A stretch of 40,466 bases of DNA from assembly GCF_900116295.1 (NCBI RefSeq), contig NZ_FPAF01000009.1:113767-154232 (forward strand), read 5' to 3'. Below are positions 14,602 to 23,479 of the stretch, piece by piece. Each line of letters starts with the position of its first letter. Within the stretch, counting starts at the first letter, position 1. This DNA comes from Bacillus sp. 103mf (lineage in GTDB: Bacteria; Bacillota; Bacilli; Bacillales; Bacillaceae_G). The position numbers and the translations under genes are program-made. The notes beneath the pieces were generated by a model. It was not told the origin of the DNA. It ran no database searches and saw nothing but the letters and a program-made list of their open reading frames with translations.

Positions 14602-15999
14602 TTACCCAATTTGCGAAGAAGATTTCGATGTTTTATCTGTTGTGTGAAATCCTTTTGCATAATAAACAGCTACTAAAGCGATGAGCCAAATTGGTCCAAC
14701 GATTAATGCGATACGTGTATCAGCGGAGTATGCCATAATACCTAATACTAAAGCAAGGAAAGCGAGCGTAACATAAGAGCTAAGTGGATACAATGGCAGT
14801 TTGTACGTTAATTTGCCTTGCGCCTCCTGTGATAGACCTTTGCGGAAACGAAGCTGTGCAACTAAAATGACGCCCCAAGTCCAAATTGCTCCGAACGTGG
14901 AAATACTTGTTAGCCACGTAAATACTTTTGCCGGAACAACGTAGTTTAATGCAACTCCTATTAACAATACGAAAGCTGTTGCTAAAATTCCTTTGCTTGG
15001 AATTCCATTTTTATTTAATTGACCAAATTTTTCTGGAGCTTGTTTTTGTTGTGCTAATGTAAATAACATACGACCTGTACTAAAAAGACCTCCATTACAA
15101 GAAGAAAGAGCAGCTGTTAAGACAACAAAGTTAATAATTCCTGCTGCTTTCGCAATGCCGATTTGTTCAAACGTTAGTACAAATGGACTTCCTTTTTCAC
15201 CAATCTCATTCCATGGATAAATTGCCATCATAACGAATAAGGCACCTACATAGAAGATTAAAATGCGCCAAAAAACGTTATCAATCGCTTTAGATAATGT
15301 TTTTTTCGGGTTTTCTGCTTCTCCAGCTGTTACACCAATTAACTCTACTCCTAAGTAAGCAAATAGTACCATCTGTAATGAGAGAAGAAGGCCAGAAAAT
15401 CCATTTGGGAACCAACCGCCGTGTGACCAAAGGTTTGAAATTCCAGTCGCTACGCCGCCGTTTCCAAACCCGAATAAAATAATACCGGTGCCAATTACAA
15501 TCATACAGATAATTGTGACAATTTTAATTAAAGCAAACCAAAACTCAAGTTCTCCGTACACCTTAACCGATAAAAAGTTTAGTGCGCTCATTAATACAAG
15601 AGCAATTAACGCCCACACCCAGCGTTCAGTGTTTGGGAACCAATATTGCATATAAATTCCTGCTGCTGTAATTTCAGCCATACAAGTTACAACCCATAAG
15701 AACCAATAGTTCCAGCCCGTTATATACCCTGCTAGTGGACCTAAATAGTCATGTGCATATTTACTGAATGAACCGGCAACAGGTTGCTCAATTGCCATTT
15801 CTCCAAGCGCTCGCATAATGAAAAAGATTGCAAGGCCAGCAATGATATAAGCAAATAAAATAGATGGTCCTGCGAGTTTAATAGCGGAAGCTGATCCTAA
15901 AAAGAGTCCAACTCCAATGGCAGAGCCAAGCGACATAAGGGTAATATGTCGTTGTTTTAATCCACGGTTTAAATTTTCTGCTTTGTTTGTTTGCTGCAT
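14602..15999 (-). CDS. Amino acid permease (APC superfamily, AAT family)
   Basis: A 465-residue, 12-helix cytoplasmic membrane transporter. The N-terminus has the AAT hallmark RHITLMSLGSAIGVGLFLGS with AGPSILFAY, then GEMAIEQPVAGSFSKYA and GWNYWFLWV. FAYLGVELIGVTAGEAENPKK is the conserved helix 6 region and FSTGRMLFTLA the helix 8 region. It imports an amino acid by proton symport; family relatives include YbxG, HutM, AapA and proline or threonine permeases, and specificity cannot be read reliably. GGAGG precedes ATG 15999. It is a single-gene unit with its own terminator. Confidence 0.9.
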   Translation of the reverse strand: MQQTNKAENLNRGLKQRHITLMSLGSAIGVGLFLGSASAIKLAGPSILFAYIIAGLAIFFIMRALGEMAIEQPVAGSFSKYAHDYLGPLAGYITGWNYWFLWVVTCMAEITAAGIYMQYWFPNTERWVWALIALVLMSALNFLSVKVYGELEFWFALIKIVTIICMIVIGTGIILFGFGNGGVATGISNLWSHGGWFPNGFSGLLLSLQMVLFAYLGVELIGVTAGEAENPKKTLSKAIDNVFWRILIFYVGALFVMMAIYPWNEIGEKGSPFVLTFEQIGIAKAAGIINFVVLTAALSSCNGGLFSTGRMLFTLAQQKQAPEKFGQLNKNGIPSKGILATAFVLLIGVALNYVVPAKVFTWLTSISTFGAIWTWGVILVAQLRFRKGLSQEAQGKLTYKLPLYPLSSYVTLAFLALVLGIMAYSADTRIALIVGPIWLIALVAVYYAKGFHTTDKTSKSSSQIG

Positions 16000-16118
16000 A
16001 ATAAACCTCCTTTAATTAGTAAGAAACATATTGTATCCGCTTACAAATTTATTTAACTATTTCAAATTATAAAACATTTCCATCTGTTATGCTACAAAAA
16101 AAGACAATGTTTTCTGTA

Positions 16119-16240
16119 CTATATAAATCTGTTTTCATGTGTCGATACATAAGTCGCGGCTATGCATAATACACCATGCCCCGCACTTGCTTGCTGAAAC
16201 CACGCATGTGGCAGAAAAGGGCCCTGAGCGCTTCTGTAGA
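16119..16240 (-). repeat. Dispersed ~190-bp repeat family, copy 2
   Basis: On minus it reads AGAAGCGCTCAGGGCCCTTT, then TCTGCCACATGCGTGGTTT, GTGCGGGGCATGGTGTATTA, GCATAGCCGCGACTTATGT and ends near AATTTATATAG-like sequence. The 5' third of the family consensus is missing. It lies between the APC permease gene and the rRNA methyltransferase leader. Confidence 0.7.
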
Positions 16241-16302
16241 TTTGAAATAAAGTCATACGGTTGTATCTCTTTTTATTCTACTAACACGTTTAAAATTATT
16301 TA

Positions 16303-16335
16303 GTTGCAATAAAAATTTAATCGTGTTAGTGTCTT
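16303..16335 (+). promoter_or_regulatory. Candidate promoter and inverted repeat of the methyltransferase leader
   Basis: TTGCAA followed after 17 bp by TAGTGT is a moderate sigma-A-like promoter. CTAACACG (16279-16286) and CGTGTTAG (16322-16329) form an inverted repeat enclosing the -35 element, a possible operator. Transcription from here would include the leader ORF at 16376. Confidence 0.4.
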
Positions 16336-16375
16336 TATGGGTTAAAACCTATACATCTACAAAGGAGTTAATTTC

Positions 16376-16405
16376 ATGATTATTCAATTCATTCGATATA
16401 GATAG
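16376..16405 (+). CDS. Leader peptide MIIQFIRYR of the rRNA methyltransferase attenuator
   Basis: A nine-codon ORF, ATG to TAG, with an excellent ribosome binding site (AAAGGAG at 16361-16367, 8 nt before ATG). The peptide MIIQFIRYR ends in Arg-Tyr-Arg, the R/K-x-R/K class of sequence at which macrolide-bound ribosomes are known to stall in resistance-gene leaders such as ErmDL. It ends 5 nt before the first arm of a terminator-like hairpin, and the RlmA(II)-like methyltransferase follows. A ribosome stalled at the final codons would cover the start of that arm and block the hairpin. It is too short for normal gene calling. Function is inferred from position, Shine-Dalgarno strength and motif. 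Confidence 0.7.
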   Translation: MIIQFIRYR

Positions 16406-16409
16406 TGAC

Positions 16410-16485
16410 AGGTATAGACTACTTTAAAATCCGACTCGTATTTTTTTGAAAATATGATGAGGGTTTATTTGTCTATGCCTTTTTC
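16410..16485 (+). promoter_or_regulatory. Transcription attenuator before the rRNA methyltransferase
   Basis: AGGTATAGAC (16410-16419) pairs with GTCTATGCCT (16471-16480) with one G-U pair, followed by TTTTTC. An inner hairpin forms around TATTTT-tttg-AAAATA (16439-16455). The first arm can alternatively pair with CTATAC (16349-16354), ahead of the leader peptide. These mutually exclusive pairings around a leader peptide are the layout of antibiotic-responsive attenuators. Confidence 0.65.
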
Positions 16486-16515
16486 ATTTATCTAAAAATG
16501 AATGAGGTGGCTTCT

Positions 16516-17403
16516 TTGTATAAAATGAACAAAAGAATGCAGAGCGCAGAATATTTAAGTAAATTTGAACATATTTTCAAGTGTCCTATTTGCGACTCAA
16601 CAATGAAGGTTTTTGAGTTAAAGAGTTTAATCTGCTCAAATAACCATACATTTGATTTTACTAAACAAGGATATATCAACTTGACAACTCAACTAGTAAA
16701 AACTAAATACACTAAGGAACTTTTTGAAGCGCGAAGAAAAATTATTGCAGAGGATGGCTTTTTTGCACTATTAAGTCAGGTAATTGTTGAAAGCATAAAT
16801 AAGCATGTTGCTGTTAAAAAAGAATCAATATCTGTAATTGATATGGGATGTGGCGAAGGTTCTCACCTAACTAGCATTTGTGAAATCGCTAGTTCTGCTT
16901 ATAAAAAAATAGTTACAGGAGTAGGGATTGATCTTTCTAAAGAAGGTGTTTTGGTAGCCGCTAAGAACTACACTAATAAGATTTGGACTGTTGCCGACCT
17001 AGCAAATACACCATTTAAAGATAAGCAATTTGATATTATTCTGAATATCTTATCACCTTCCAATTATGCAGAATTTAATAGATTGTTAAAAGCTGATGGT
17101 TTAGTGATTAAAGTCGTTCCTGGAAGTGACTACTTAAAAGAATTAAGAGAAATTATATTCGATGGATCTGAAAAACAATCTTATTATAATGTTGATACTG
17201 TTGAACGATTTAATGAGAACTTCCAATTGATAGATAGTTCAAGATTATGTTATACCGTGACACTTGATAGTCTATCAATGCAATCGTTAGTTCAAATGAC
17301 TCCTTTATTATGGGCGACCACAGAAAAACAAGTTAAATCATTCTTGGAAGGGAGTTCAGCTCAAATCACTGTTGATTTAGAAATATTAATCGGTAAGAAC
17401 TAA
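16516..17403 (+). CDS. RlmA(II)/TlrB-like 23S rRNA (guanine-N1) methyltransferase
   Basis: A SAM-dependent methyltransferase of the RlmA family, which modifies G745 or G748 in helix 35 of 23S rRNA; TlrB-type members give resistance to tylosin-like macrolides. The N-terminal zinc ribbon is CPIC...C-S-N-N-H with THE family pattern HTFDFTKQGYINL. The SAM motif is VIDMGCGEGSHL, followed by GVGIDLSKEGV, ADLANTPFKDKQFD, ILNILSPSNYAEF and VKVVPGSDYLKEL, closely following E. coli RlmA. TTG 16516 is chosen because GAGGTGG (16504-16510) precedes it by 5 nt; ATG 16498 has no ribosome binding site and ATG 16525 is 14 nt away. A leader peptide and attenuator precede it, suggesting drug-inducible expression. 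It sits between two same-orientation repeats. Confidence 0.85.
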   Translation: MYKMNKRMQSAEYLSKFEHIFKCPICDSTMKVFELKSLICSNNHTFDFTKQGYINLTTQLVKTKYTKELFEARRKIIAEDGFFALLSQVIVESINKHVAVKKESISVIDMGCGEGSHLTSICEIASSAYKKIVTGVGIDLSKEGVLVAAKNYTNKIWTVADLANTPFKDKQFDIILNILSPSNYAEFNRLLKADGLVIKVVPGSDYLKELREIIFDGSEKQSYYNVDTVERFNENFQLIDSSRLCYTVTLDSLSMQSLVQMTPLLWATTEKQVKSFLEGSSAQITVDLEILIGKN

Positions 17404-17500
17404 CTTTATGTCTTTATTCTGCAATCGGGCGTAATTACGAATCAACACTGGTAGAAAACGAATAAACTTTTTTATAAAAATCTCATCCTTAACTAAAAAG

Positions 17501-17545
17501 AAAAACTCCATTTTGATCAATCTTTTTTCAAAATGGAGTTTTTGT
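17501..17545. terminator. Terminator after the rRNA methyltransferase
   Basis: AAAAACTCCATTTTG pairs with CAAAATGGAGTTTTT over a 13-nt loop, flanked by A- and T-rich DNA. Confidence 0.85.
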
Positions 17546-17583
17546 ATTTGTTGTTAAATAATGATTGAAGGGAAAGTTCTATT

Positions 17584-17851
17584 CAAACTTTATTCTCACC
17601 CTACATCTACACATGGCCAGACGCTCTTGCCATCCCGAAAAGAAAGAGGGACGTCTATATACATAAATTCATTTTCATGTTTCAACATCCAAATCGCTGC
17701 TACGAAAAATACCCCATGCCCAGCACTCGCTTACTCCTTTTGTTTTAAAACATGGCAAGTAGCAGAAAAGGGCCCTGACCGCATCTACGCATGGCCGGTT
17801 TATCTCGCCTTCCCAAAAAAGAAGGTTTTTGATCTTATATATATTGTCTAA
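17584..17851 (-). repeat. Dispersed ~190-bp repeat family, copy 3 with partial second unit
   Basis: On minus: TATATATAAGATCAAAAACC, CCGGCCATGCGTAGATGCGG, TCAGGGCCCTTTTCTGC, AAACAAAAGGAGTAAGCGAG, GTATTTTTCGTAGCAGCGAT, ATGAATTTATGTATATAG. Near 17660-17590 the family's 5' part begins again (CGGGATGGCAAGAGCGTC, TGGCCATGTGTAGATG), so this is one full unit joined to a truncated second one. An open frame at 17561-17851 on plus lies wholly in the repeat and is not a gene. Confidence 0.75.
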
Positions 17852-17857
17852 TAAAAA

Positions 17858-17888
17858 TAAAAAGCCATCGAAATCGATGACTTTTTAT
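17858..17888 (-). terminator. Terminator of the C39-type peptidase gene
   Basis: On minus, AAAAAGTCATCG and CGATGGCTTTTT pair across ATTT (one G-U pair) and a T-rich tract follows, directly after the stop of the peptidase gene. Confidence 0.8.
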
Positions 17889-18634
17889 TATTTAAGAATA
17901 GTAATTGCTTGTTTCCCCATTTGTTCCCACGCTTTTTCAAATTGAGTACGTGGAATACTTTTACGCGGGTTATCTGCTAGTGGGTCATTTACATATACAT
18001 AGTTTTTATCATAACCAATAATAACTGCACTATGTTCATAATATGTAATCTTTAATTCTCCAGCATTTGTATTCCAACTTTCAAAGTTATCCGCATCTAG
18101 CGGTTGAAAAGTTGTATTAGCAATAATCCATACTGGCGAACCAGCACTAAGTACTTTATATATATCCTTGATTTCTCTTCCGGATAAATCAATCGTTTTA
18201 TCTGGAACATATTTTTGTGCTAATTGAAAAATTGGCTGATGGTATACACCATAGCCTGGTTCAGACTTTGTGTAAATATTTCCAACAAACCCTTCATGTG
18301 GGTTTCCTTTCACACCGTTTGCTTTAAATGGGACACGAGCGATTTCACTCGCAAGCTTCATTTTGTCCACTTGAATCCCGTTATATTGCAGTAGCATTGC
18401 TAAACTTGTCACTTCACAACCGCGTTCTAATTCAGGAAGTTGTTTTATAAATGGAACATTTTCAATCATCACTTGCTCTTTCATTTTAAATGAAAAGTCT
18501 ATACGAAGTTCCTGTGTTTTTTGAAAGATTTTATTTTTCCCTGTTTCAATTACTCCCATAACTTCTTTATTGCATGCCACACAAACAATAACTCCAATAC
18601 TTAAAATACATATGTATTTAATGCTCCTAAACAT
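17888..18634 (-). CDS. C39-like cysteine peptidase, exported (YvpB type)
   Basis: A 248-residue exported protein. Residues 5-21 form a hydrophobic segment ending VCVAC; Cys21 could be lipidated, though position -3 is unusual, so lipoprotein or anchored protein are both possible. The peptidase_C39_2 domain spans about 60-248: the nucleophile Cys in PELERGCEVTSLAMLLQYNG, the histidine in YYEHSAVIIGYD, and the acid/Asn in YVNDPLADNPRK. Relatives such as B. subtilis YvpB have unknown substrates. It is a single minus-strand gene, separated by a terminator from the repeat next to it. No bacteriocin or ABC exporter gene is adjacent, so a leader-peptidase role is unlikely. Confidence 0.82.
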   Translation of the reverse strand: MFRSIKYICILSIGVIVCVACNKEVMGVIETGKNKIFQKTQELRIDFSFKMKEQVMIENVPFIKQLPELERGCEVTSLAMLLQYNGIQVDKMKLASEIARVPFKANGVKGNPHEGFVGNIYTKSEPGYGVYHQPIFQLAQKYVPDKTIDLSGREIKDIYKVLSAGSPVWIIANTTFQPLDADNFESWNTNAGELKITYYEHSAVIIGYDKNYVYVNDPLADNPRKSIPRTQFEKAWEQMGKQAITILK

Positions 18635-18832
18635 ATCTCTAACTCCATTACATAATTATTTTTCTACATTTCGAAAATGATACTCTCTTCATTGTACCTT
18701 TGTTTTTGTTAGTTTACTAGAATGATTCTATAGATTGTTATTCCAATATTAAGGTCTAAAAATTCTAATTTTTTTAAATAAAAAGAAAAATAAATGTACA
18801 ACTTTAGGGTATTTTGTTAAAATTGAACATGT

Positions 18833-18898
18833 TTAACTTGGTTAAGTTTCTTCGGTGAGGAGAAATTTAATTAGCGGTTTACTGATGATTTCCGCTAA
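18833..18898 (+). other. Three consecutive hairpins in the leader of the second APC permease
   Basis: TTAAC-ttg-GTTAA (18833-18845), TTTCTTC-ggtga-GGAGAAA (18847-18865) and TTAGCGG-14 nt-CCGCTAA (18871-18898) lie head to tail, ending 30 nt before the permease start. No U-run follows. They may form a structured 5' untranslated region controlling the permease, but match no riboswitch I know. Confidence 0.4.
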
Positions 18899-18927
18899 AC
18901 AACATTAAAATATGAGGTGAGGGGTAT

Positions 18928-20334
18928 ATGATACAAAAAGAGAAGCAGTCGAATGAACTAAAACGTACAATGCAAAGCAGACACCTCTTCATGATTGCAC
19001 TAGGAGGAGTTATCGGAACCGGATTATTTATGGGATCTGGACAAATTGTTCACAATGCTGGGCCTGGCGGAGCTGTTCTTGCCTATTTAGTCGGCGGGTT
19101 TGTTATGTATTTAACTATGCTTTGTCTCGGAGAGCTAACAGTTGCAATGCCGGAAGCAGGTTCTTTTCAAAGTTATGCTAGCAAATTTATTTCACCTGGT
19201 TTTGGATTTGTCGCTGGATGGATGTATTGGCTAAATTGGGCTGTGACCGTCGGAGTGGAATTAACGACTGTCAGTATTTTAATGAAGCGTTGGTTTCCGG
19301 ATGTTGCATCTTGGATATGGTGTGTTGTATTCGCTGCCATACTCTTTATTGTAAACGCTTCATCTGCACGTGCTTATGCTGAAGCTGAGTTTTGGTTTGC
19401 GAGTGTTAAAGTAATGACGATTATTATTTTTATTTTACTCGGCGGTGCTGTTATGTTTGGTTTATTAGACTTTAACGGTAAGCCCGCACCGATGTTCCAT
19501 AACTTCACAGAAAATGGCGGGTTATTTCCAAACGGACTTCCAGCTGTTCTTCTTACAATGATTACCGTTAACTTTGCGTTTCAGGGAACAGAATTAATTG
19601 GTATTGCTTCAGGCGAAAGTAAGCAGCCGGAAATCACAATACCACGTGCTATAAAAAATACAATTTGGCGAACACTTTTCTTTTTCGTTCTTGCCATTTC
19701 TGTAGTTGTAGGATTATTACCATGGCAAGAAGCAAATCTTGTAGAAAGCCCGTTCGTACTCGTTTTTGACACAGCTGGAATCCCTTATGCAGCAGACATT
19801 ATGAATTTTGTTATTATTACAGCTGTATTATCGGTGGCAAATTCTGGTTTATACGCAAACTCTCGTATGCTTTGGGCGATGGCAAAACAAGGAATGGGAA
19901 GTCCGCGCTTCACAAAATTAACGAAAAAAGGGGTACCGATCAATGCTTTGATTTTTAGCTTAATCTTTGCTGGTCTTTCTCTTTTAACAAGTGTATTTGC
20001 CGCTGATACCGTCTTTTTAGTATTAACATCGATTGCGGCTATGGCAGCTGTCGTTGTTTGGATGTCCATTGCTGCATCTCAATTTTTCTTTAGAAGAGAA
20101 TTTATTAAGAACGGCGGGGATATACGAGACTTAAAATACCGTACGCCGCTTTATCCCCTTGTTCCTATTGCAGCGTTCTCTTTAAACTTTGTTACATTTA
20201 TAAGCTTAGCATTTATTCCAGAGCAACGCATCGCTTTATATTGTGGTATTCCATTCATGATTATTTGTTACATTTTTTATCAATTAAAATATAAAAAAAT
20301 TGTCACATTTGAACAGCAAAAAAACATCTCATAA
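18928..20334 (+). CDS. Amino acid permease (APC superfamily, AAT family)
   Basis: A 468-residue, 12-helix membrane protein. Signatures are SRHLFMIALGGVIGTGLFMGSG with AGPGGAVLAYL in helix 1-2, GELTVAMPEAGSFQSYA, GWMYWLNWAVTVGVELTTV, FQGTELIGIASGESKQPE in helix 6 and NSGLYANSRMLWAMAKQG in helix 8. It resembles the RocC/RocE, LysP and S-methylmethionine permease branch; the substrate is likely a basic or methylated amino acid but is not certain. GAGGTGAGGGG precedes ATG 18928. It is paralogous to the permease encoded at 14602-15999 but in a different branch. It is a single-gene unit with a structured leader and a terminator. Confidence 0.9.
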   Translation: MIQKEKQSNELKRTMQSRHLFMIALGGVIGTGLFMGSGQIVHNAGPGGAVLAYLVGGFVMYLTMLCLGELTVAMPEAGSFQSYASKFISPGFGFVAGWMYWLNWAVTVGVELTTVSILMKRWFPDVASWIWCVVFAAILFIVNASSARAYAEAEFWFASVKVMTIIIFILLGGAVMFGLLDFNGKPAPMFHNFTENGGLFPNGLPAVLLTMITVNFAFQGTELIGIASGESKQPEITIPRAIKNTIWRTLFFFVLAISVVVGLLPWQEANLVESPFVLVFDTAGIPYAADIMNFVIITAVLSVANSGLYANSRMLWAMAKQGMGSPRFTKLTKKGVPINALIFSLIFAGLSLLTSVFAADTVFLVLTSIAAMAAVVVWMSIAASQFFFRREFIKNGGDIRDLKYRTPLYPLVPIAAFSLNFVTFISLAFIPEQRIALYCGIPFMIICYIFYQLKYKKIVTFEQQKNIS

Positions 20335-20361
20335 AAATAAACTAAATATATGGAATATTCG

Positions 20362-20394
20362 GCTATCTTATTCTATTATGAGATAGCTTTTTTC
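20362..20394 (+). terminator. Terminator between permease and qox operon
   Basis: GCTATCT pairs with AGATAGC across a 12-nt AT-rich loop that can pair further (TAT/ATG), followed by a T-run. Confidence 0.8.
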
Positions 20395-20551
20395 TATTTA
20401 TTGGATATTTTGGTATAACTTTATTTATCTTAAAATTTTAAAAATCGAAATATGATCTCAAAAATAGTTTACAATATTAGCAAGTTACAAATGTTTTTCA
20501 TCGTAAAAACTGTGCATTTGTGTCTATTTTTTAACAATATCTCAAAAACTA

Positions 20552-20580
20552 TTGCCATCTATAAATTAATAGGTTTATAT
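20552..20580 (+). promoter_or_regulatory. Candidate qox promoter
   Basis: TTGCCA and TTATAT are separated by 17 bp, about 50 bp before the qoxA start. The region from 20395 to 20628 is otherwise AT-rich and shows no cre or Rex site I could recognise. Confidence 0.35.
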
Positions 20581-20628
20581 TGTTTTATTGGCATAGTTTC
20601 AATCCAAGGAGAAAGGAGATTTTCAATC

Positions 20629-21498
20629 GTGCAACTGAAAAAAAAATTTTGGAAGTTGGCTTCTCTTCTTCCACTATCATTACTCTTGTTCCTCGGTGGA
20701 TGCGAAAAAATCGCTGTATTAAATCCACAAGGACCTGTTGCAAAAACGCAGTATGATTTAATTATTTGGTCACTCATACTGATGTCAGTAATTATTGTAG
20801 TCGTATTCGTCCTGTTCACAATTATTTTAATTCGTTACCGTGAAAAACCAGAAAATATGGACTATGAGCCACCTGATATACACGGTAATACTCTTTTAGA
20901 AGTTATCTGGACTATTTTCCCTGTTATCATCGTGATTGCATTGTCAATCCCAACTGTAAAAGCAACGTACGCATCGGAAAAGCCACCAGAGCAAACAAAA
21001 GATATAAAACCTGTTGAAATTTACGTTACATCTGCTAACTGGAAATGGTTATTCAGTTATCCTGAGGAAGGAATTGAAACCGTTAACTATTTAAATGTAC
21101 CAGCAGGTGTACCAATTCAATTTAAATTAACTTCTGTTGGTCCAATGAATGCTTTCTGGATTCCAGAACTTGGTGGAATGAAGTATACAATGGATGGCAT
21201 GATTATGGATTTATACCTACAAGCTGATAAACCAGGTTCTTACACTGGACGTAGTGCAAACTTCTCTGGTGAAGGATTTACTCACATGGAGTTTGAACTT
21301 GAAGCAAAAACAAAAGAAGAGTACAACAAGTGGGTAAAAGAAGCAAAAGGTGCTCCTAAGTTATCAGAAAACAAATATAAAGAAATCATTCAACCAGGTG
21401 TAGTAGGGCGTATGACATACTCTAATACACATTTAAAATATGTAGATCCAAAATCACTTGAATATTGTGATTACAACTACTACAAAAACAAAAAGTAA
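20629..21498 (+). CDS. qoxA: Quinol oxidase subunit II (QoxA)
   Basis: Subunit II of the aa3-type menaquinol oxidase. GTG 20629 is preceded by AGGAGAAAGGAG and gives 289 residues; the open frame extends further upstream without support. A lipoprotein signal ends LLLFLGGC with Cys25. Two transmembrane helices follow (about 41-68 and 85-108), then the extracytoplasmic cupredoxin domain with SANWKWLFSYPEEGIETVNY. The cysteines and histidines of a CuA site are absent, as expected for a quinol rather than cytochrome c oxidase. Typical closing motifs MNAFWIPELGGMKY and FSGEGFTHMEF are present. First gene of the qoxABCD operon. Confidence 0.95.
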   Translation: MQLKKKFWKLASLLPLSLLLFLGGCEKIAVLNPQGPVAKTQYDLIIWSLILMSVIIVVVFVLFTIILIRYREKPENMDYEPPDIHGNTLLEVIWTIFPVIIVIALSIPTVKATYASEKPPEQTKDIKPVEIYVTSANWKWLFSYPEEGIETVNYLNVPAGVPIQFKLTSVGPMNAFWIPELGGMKYTMDGMIMDLYLQADKPGSYTGRSANFSGEGFTHMEFELEAKTKEEYNKWVKEAKGAPKLSENKYKEIIQPGVVGRMTYSNTHLKYVDPKSLEYCDYNYYKNKK

Positions 21499-21531
21499 TA
21501 ACGATTATTCCAACAGATTGGAGTGAATATA

Positions 21532-23466
21532 GTGAAGCTTGATGAATTTTTTGTCACAGGCGATCCGATTATATACGGAGCGGACGTATCTATTGTTCTT
21601 GTGACGTTAGGAATCATTTTTGTGCTGACAAAGTACAAAAAGTGGAGATGGCTTTGGGATGAGTGGTTAACTTCTGTTGACCATAAGAAAATTGGATTGA
21701 TGTATATCATTTCAGCAATTGTAATGATGTTCCGCGGCGGTATGGATGGATTAATGATTCGTGCTCAGTTAACGTTTCCTGACACAACATATTTAAACGC
21801 TGAACACTATAATGGTATCTTTACAACACACGGTACAGTTATGATTCTCTTCATGGCAATGCCGTTTGTTATGGGACTTATGAACGTTGTTGTTCCTCTT
21901 CAAATTGGAGCACGTGACGTTGCATATCCTTTCTTAAATGCATTAAGTTTTTGGTTATTCTTCGTCGGTGCTATGTTATTTAACATCGCCTTCGTTATCG
22001 GTGGTTCTCCAGACGCTGGGTGGACATCATACTTCCCAATGGCTGGTACAGAATTTAGCCCTGGTGTAGGAAATAACTACTATGCAATTGCATTGCAGAT
22101 TTCAGGTCTCGGGACGCTGATGACAGGGATTAACTTCATGGTAACAATCTTAAAAATGCGTGCACCAGGCATGAAGTTAATGCAAATGCCAATGTTTACA
22201 TGGTCTATTTTAATTACATGTGTCATCATCATCTTTGCTTTCCCAGTATTAACAGTTGCTCTTGCATTAATGTCATTTGACCGTCTATTTGACGCTCACT
22301 TCTTTACGATGGCGAGCGGCGGTATGCCAATGCTTTGGGCGAACTTGTTCTGGGTATGGGGTCACCCTGAAGTATATATCGTTATTTTACCGGCATTCGG
22401 TATTTTCTCTGAAATCGTAAGTACATTCTCACGTAAACGCTTATTTGGATATACAGCAATGGTTTACTCAATGGTTGCAATCGCAGCTCTAAGTGGTCTT
22501 GTATGGCTGCATCACTTCTTTACAATGGGTGCAGGACCAGCAGTTAACTCATTCTTCTCGATTTCAACAATGGCAATTTCGATTCCAACCGGTGTTAAAA
22601 TCTTTAACTGGTTGTTTACGCTTTATAAAGGTCGTATCCGTTTTACGGTTCCAATGCTTTGGTCATTGGCATTTATTCCAAACTTCGTAATTGGTGGAGT
22701 TACAGGGGTTATGCTTGCGATGGCAGCAGCTGACTATCAATACCATAACAGCTACTTCCTAATCGCTCACTTCCACTACGTATTAATTGCAGGTACAGTA
22801 TTCGCGATGCTTGCTGGATTTACATTCTGGTATCCAAAGATGACTGGTCATATGCTAAATGAGCGTCTTGGTAAATGGACATTCTGGATCTTTATGATCG
22901 GATTTAATATCTGTTTCTTCCCAATGTATTTCCTAGGTTTAGATGGTATGACTCGTCGTATGTACACTTACTCTGCAAACCTTGGATGGGGCGGATTAAA
23001 CTTAATCGCATCTGTCGGTGCAGTAATGATGGCAGTTGGCTTTGCCTTATTATGCTACAACGTAGTTTATAGCATTCGTCATGGTGAGCGCGATGTAACT
23101 GGAGATCCTTGGGATGCTCGTACACTTGAATGGGCAACACAATCTCCAGTACAACATTACAACTTTGCAAAATTACCAGAAGTTAAGCATAGCGATGTAT
23201 TCTGGGAAATGAAGAAAAACGGCGAAACTATTATACCAAAACCTGAAGAATTAAAACCGATTCATATGCCAAGTAATTCAGGCGTTCCAATCATTATGTC
23301 TTGTTTTATCGGTCTTGCAGGTTTTGCATTAGTATTTAGCTGGTTCTGGTTAGCAATTGTCGGTGGTATTGGTATGTTAGGTTGTATGATCTGGCGCTCG
23401 TTTGATTACGACGACGGATACTACGTTAGCGTAGATGAAATTAAAAAGACAGAACATGTTGCATGA
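21532..23466 (+). CDS. qoxB: Quinol oxidase subunit I (QoxB)
   Basis: Catalytic subunit carrying haem a, haem a3 and CuB; it reduces O2 to water and pumps protons. GTG 21532 follows TTGGAG by 8 nt and yields [12 protein letters not shown], aligning with the start of B. subtilis QoxB; GTG 21523 lies inside the ribosome binding site. The length is 644 residues. Key motifs are [15 protein letters not shown] (haem a ligand), [17 protein letters not shown] (CuB His and the His-Tyr crosslink), [11 protein letters not shown] (CuB His pair) and [13 protein letters not shown] (haem ligands). It follows qoxA by 33 bp in the operon. Confidence 0.97.
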   Translation: MKLDEFFVTGDPIIYGADVSIVLVTLGIIFVLTKYKKWRWLWDEWLTSVDHKKIGLMYIISAIVMMFRGGMDGLMIRAQLTFPDTTYLNAEHYNGIFTTHGTVMILFMAMPFVMGLMNVVVPLQIGARDVAYPFLNALSFWLFFVGAMLFNIAFVIGGSPDAGWTSYFPMAGTEFSPGVGNNYYAIALQISGLGTLMTGINFMVTILKMRAPGMKLMQMPMFTWSILITCVIIIFAFPVLTVALALMSFDRLFDAHFFTMASGGMPMLWANLFWVWGHPEVYIVILPAFGIFSEIVSTFSRKRLFGYTAMVYSMVAIAALSGLVWLHHFFTMGAGPAVNSFFSISTMAISIPTGVKIFNWLFTLYKGRIRFTVPMLWSLAFIPNFVIGGVTGVMLAMAAADYQYHNSYFLIAHFHYVLIAGTVFAMLAGFTFWYPKMTGHMLNERLGKWTFWIFMIGFNICFFPMYFLGLDGMTRRMYTYSANLGWGGLNLIASVGAVMMAVGFALLCYNVVYSIRHGERDVTGDPWDARTLEWATQSPVQHYNFAKLPEVKHSDVFWEMKKNGETIIPKPEELKPIHMPSNSGVPIIMSCFIGLAGFALVFSWFWLAIVGGIGMLGCMIWRSFDYDDGYYVSVDEIKKTEHVA

Positions 23467-23479
23467 GAGGTGAAACGAA

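Noticed and set aside
16138-16156. CATGTGTCGATACATA, similar to a PlcR box
   Set aside because: Two fixed positions of TATGNANNNNTNCATA are wrong, and the sequence is part of a dispersed repeat copy.
17561-17851. A 96-codon open frame on plus
   Set aside because: It lies almost entirely in copy 3 of the dispersed repeat and has no convincing ribosome binding site or protein-like composition.
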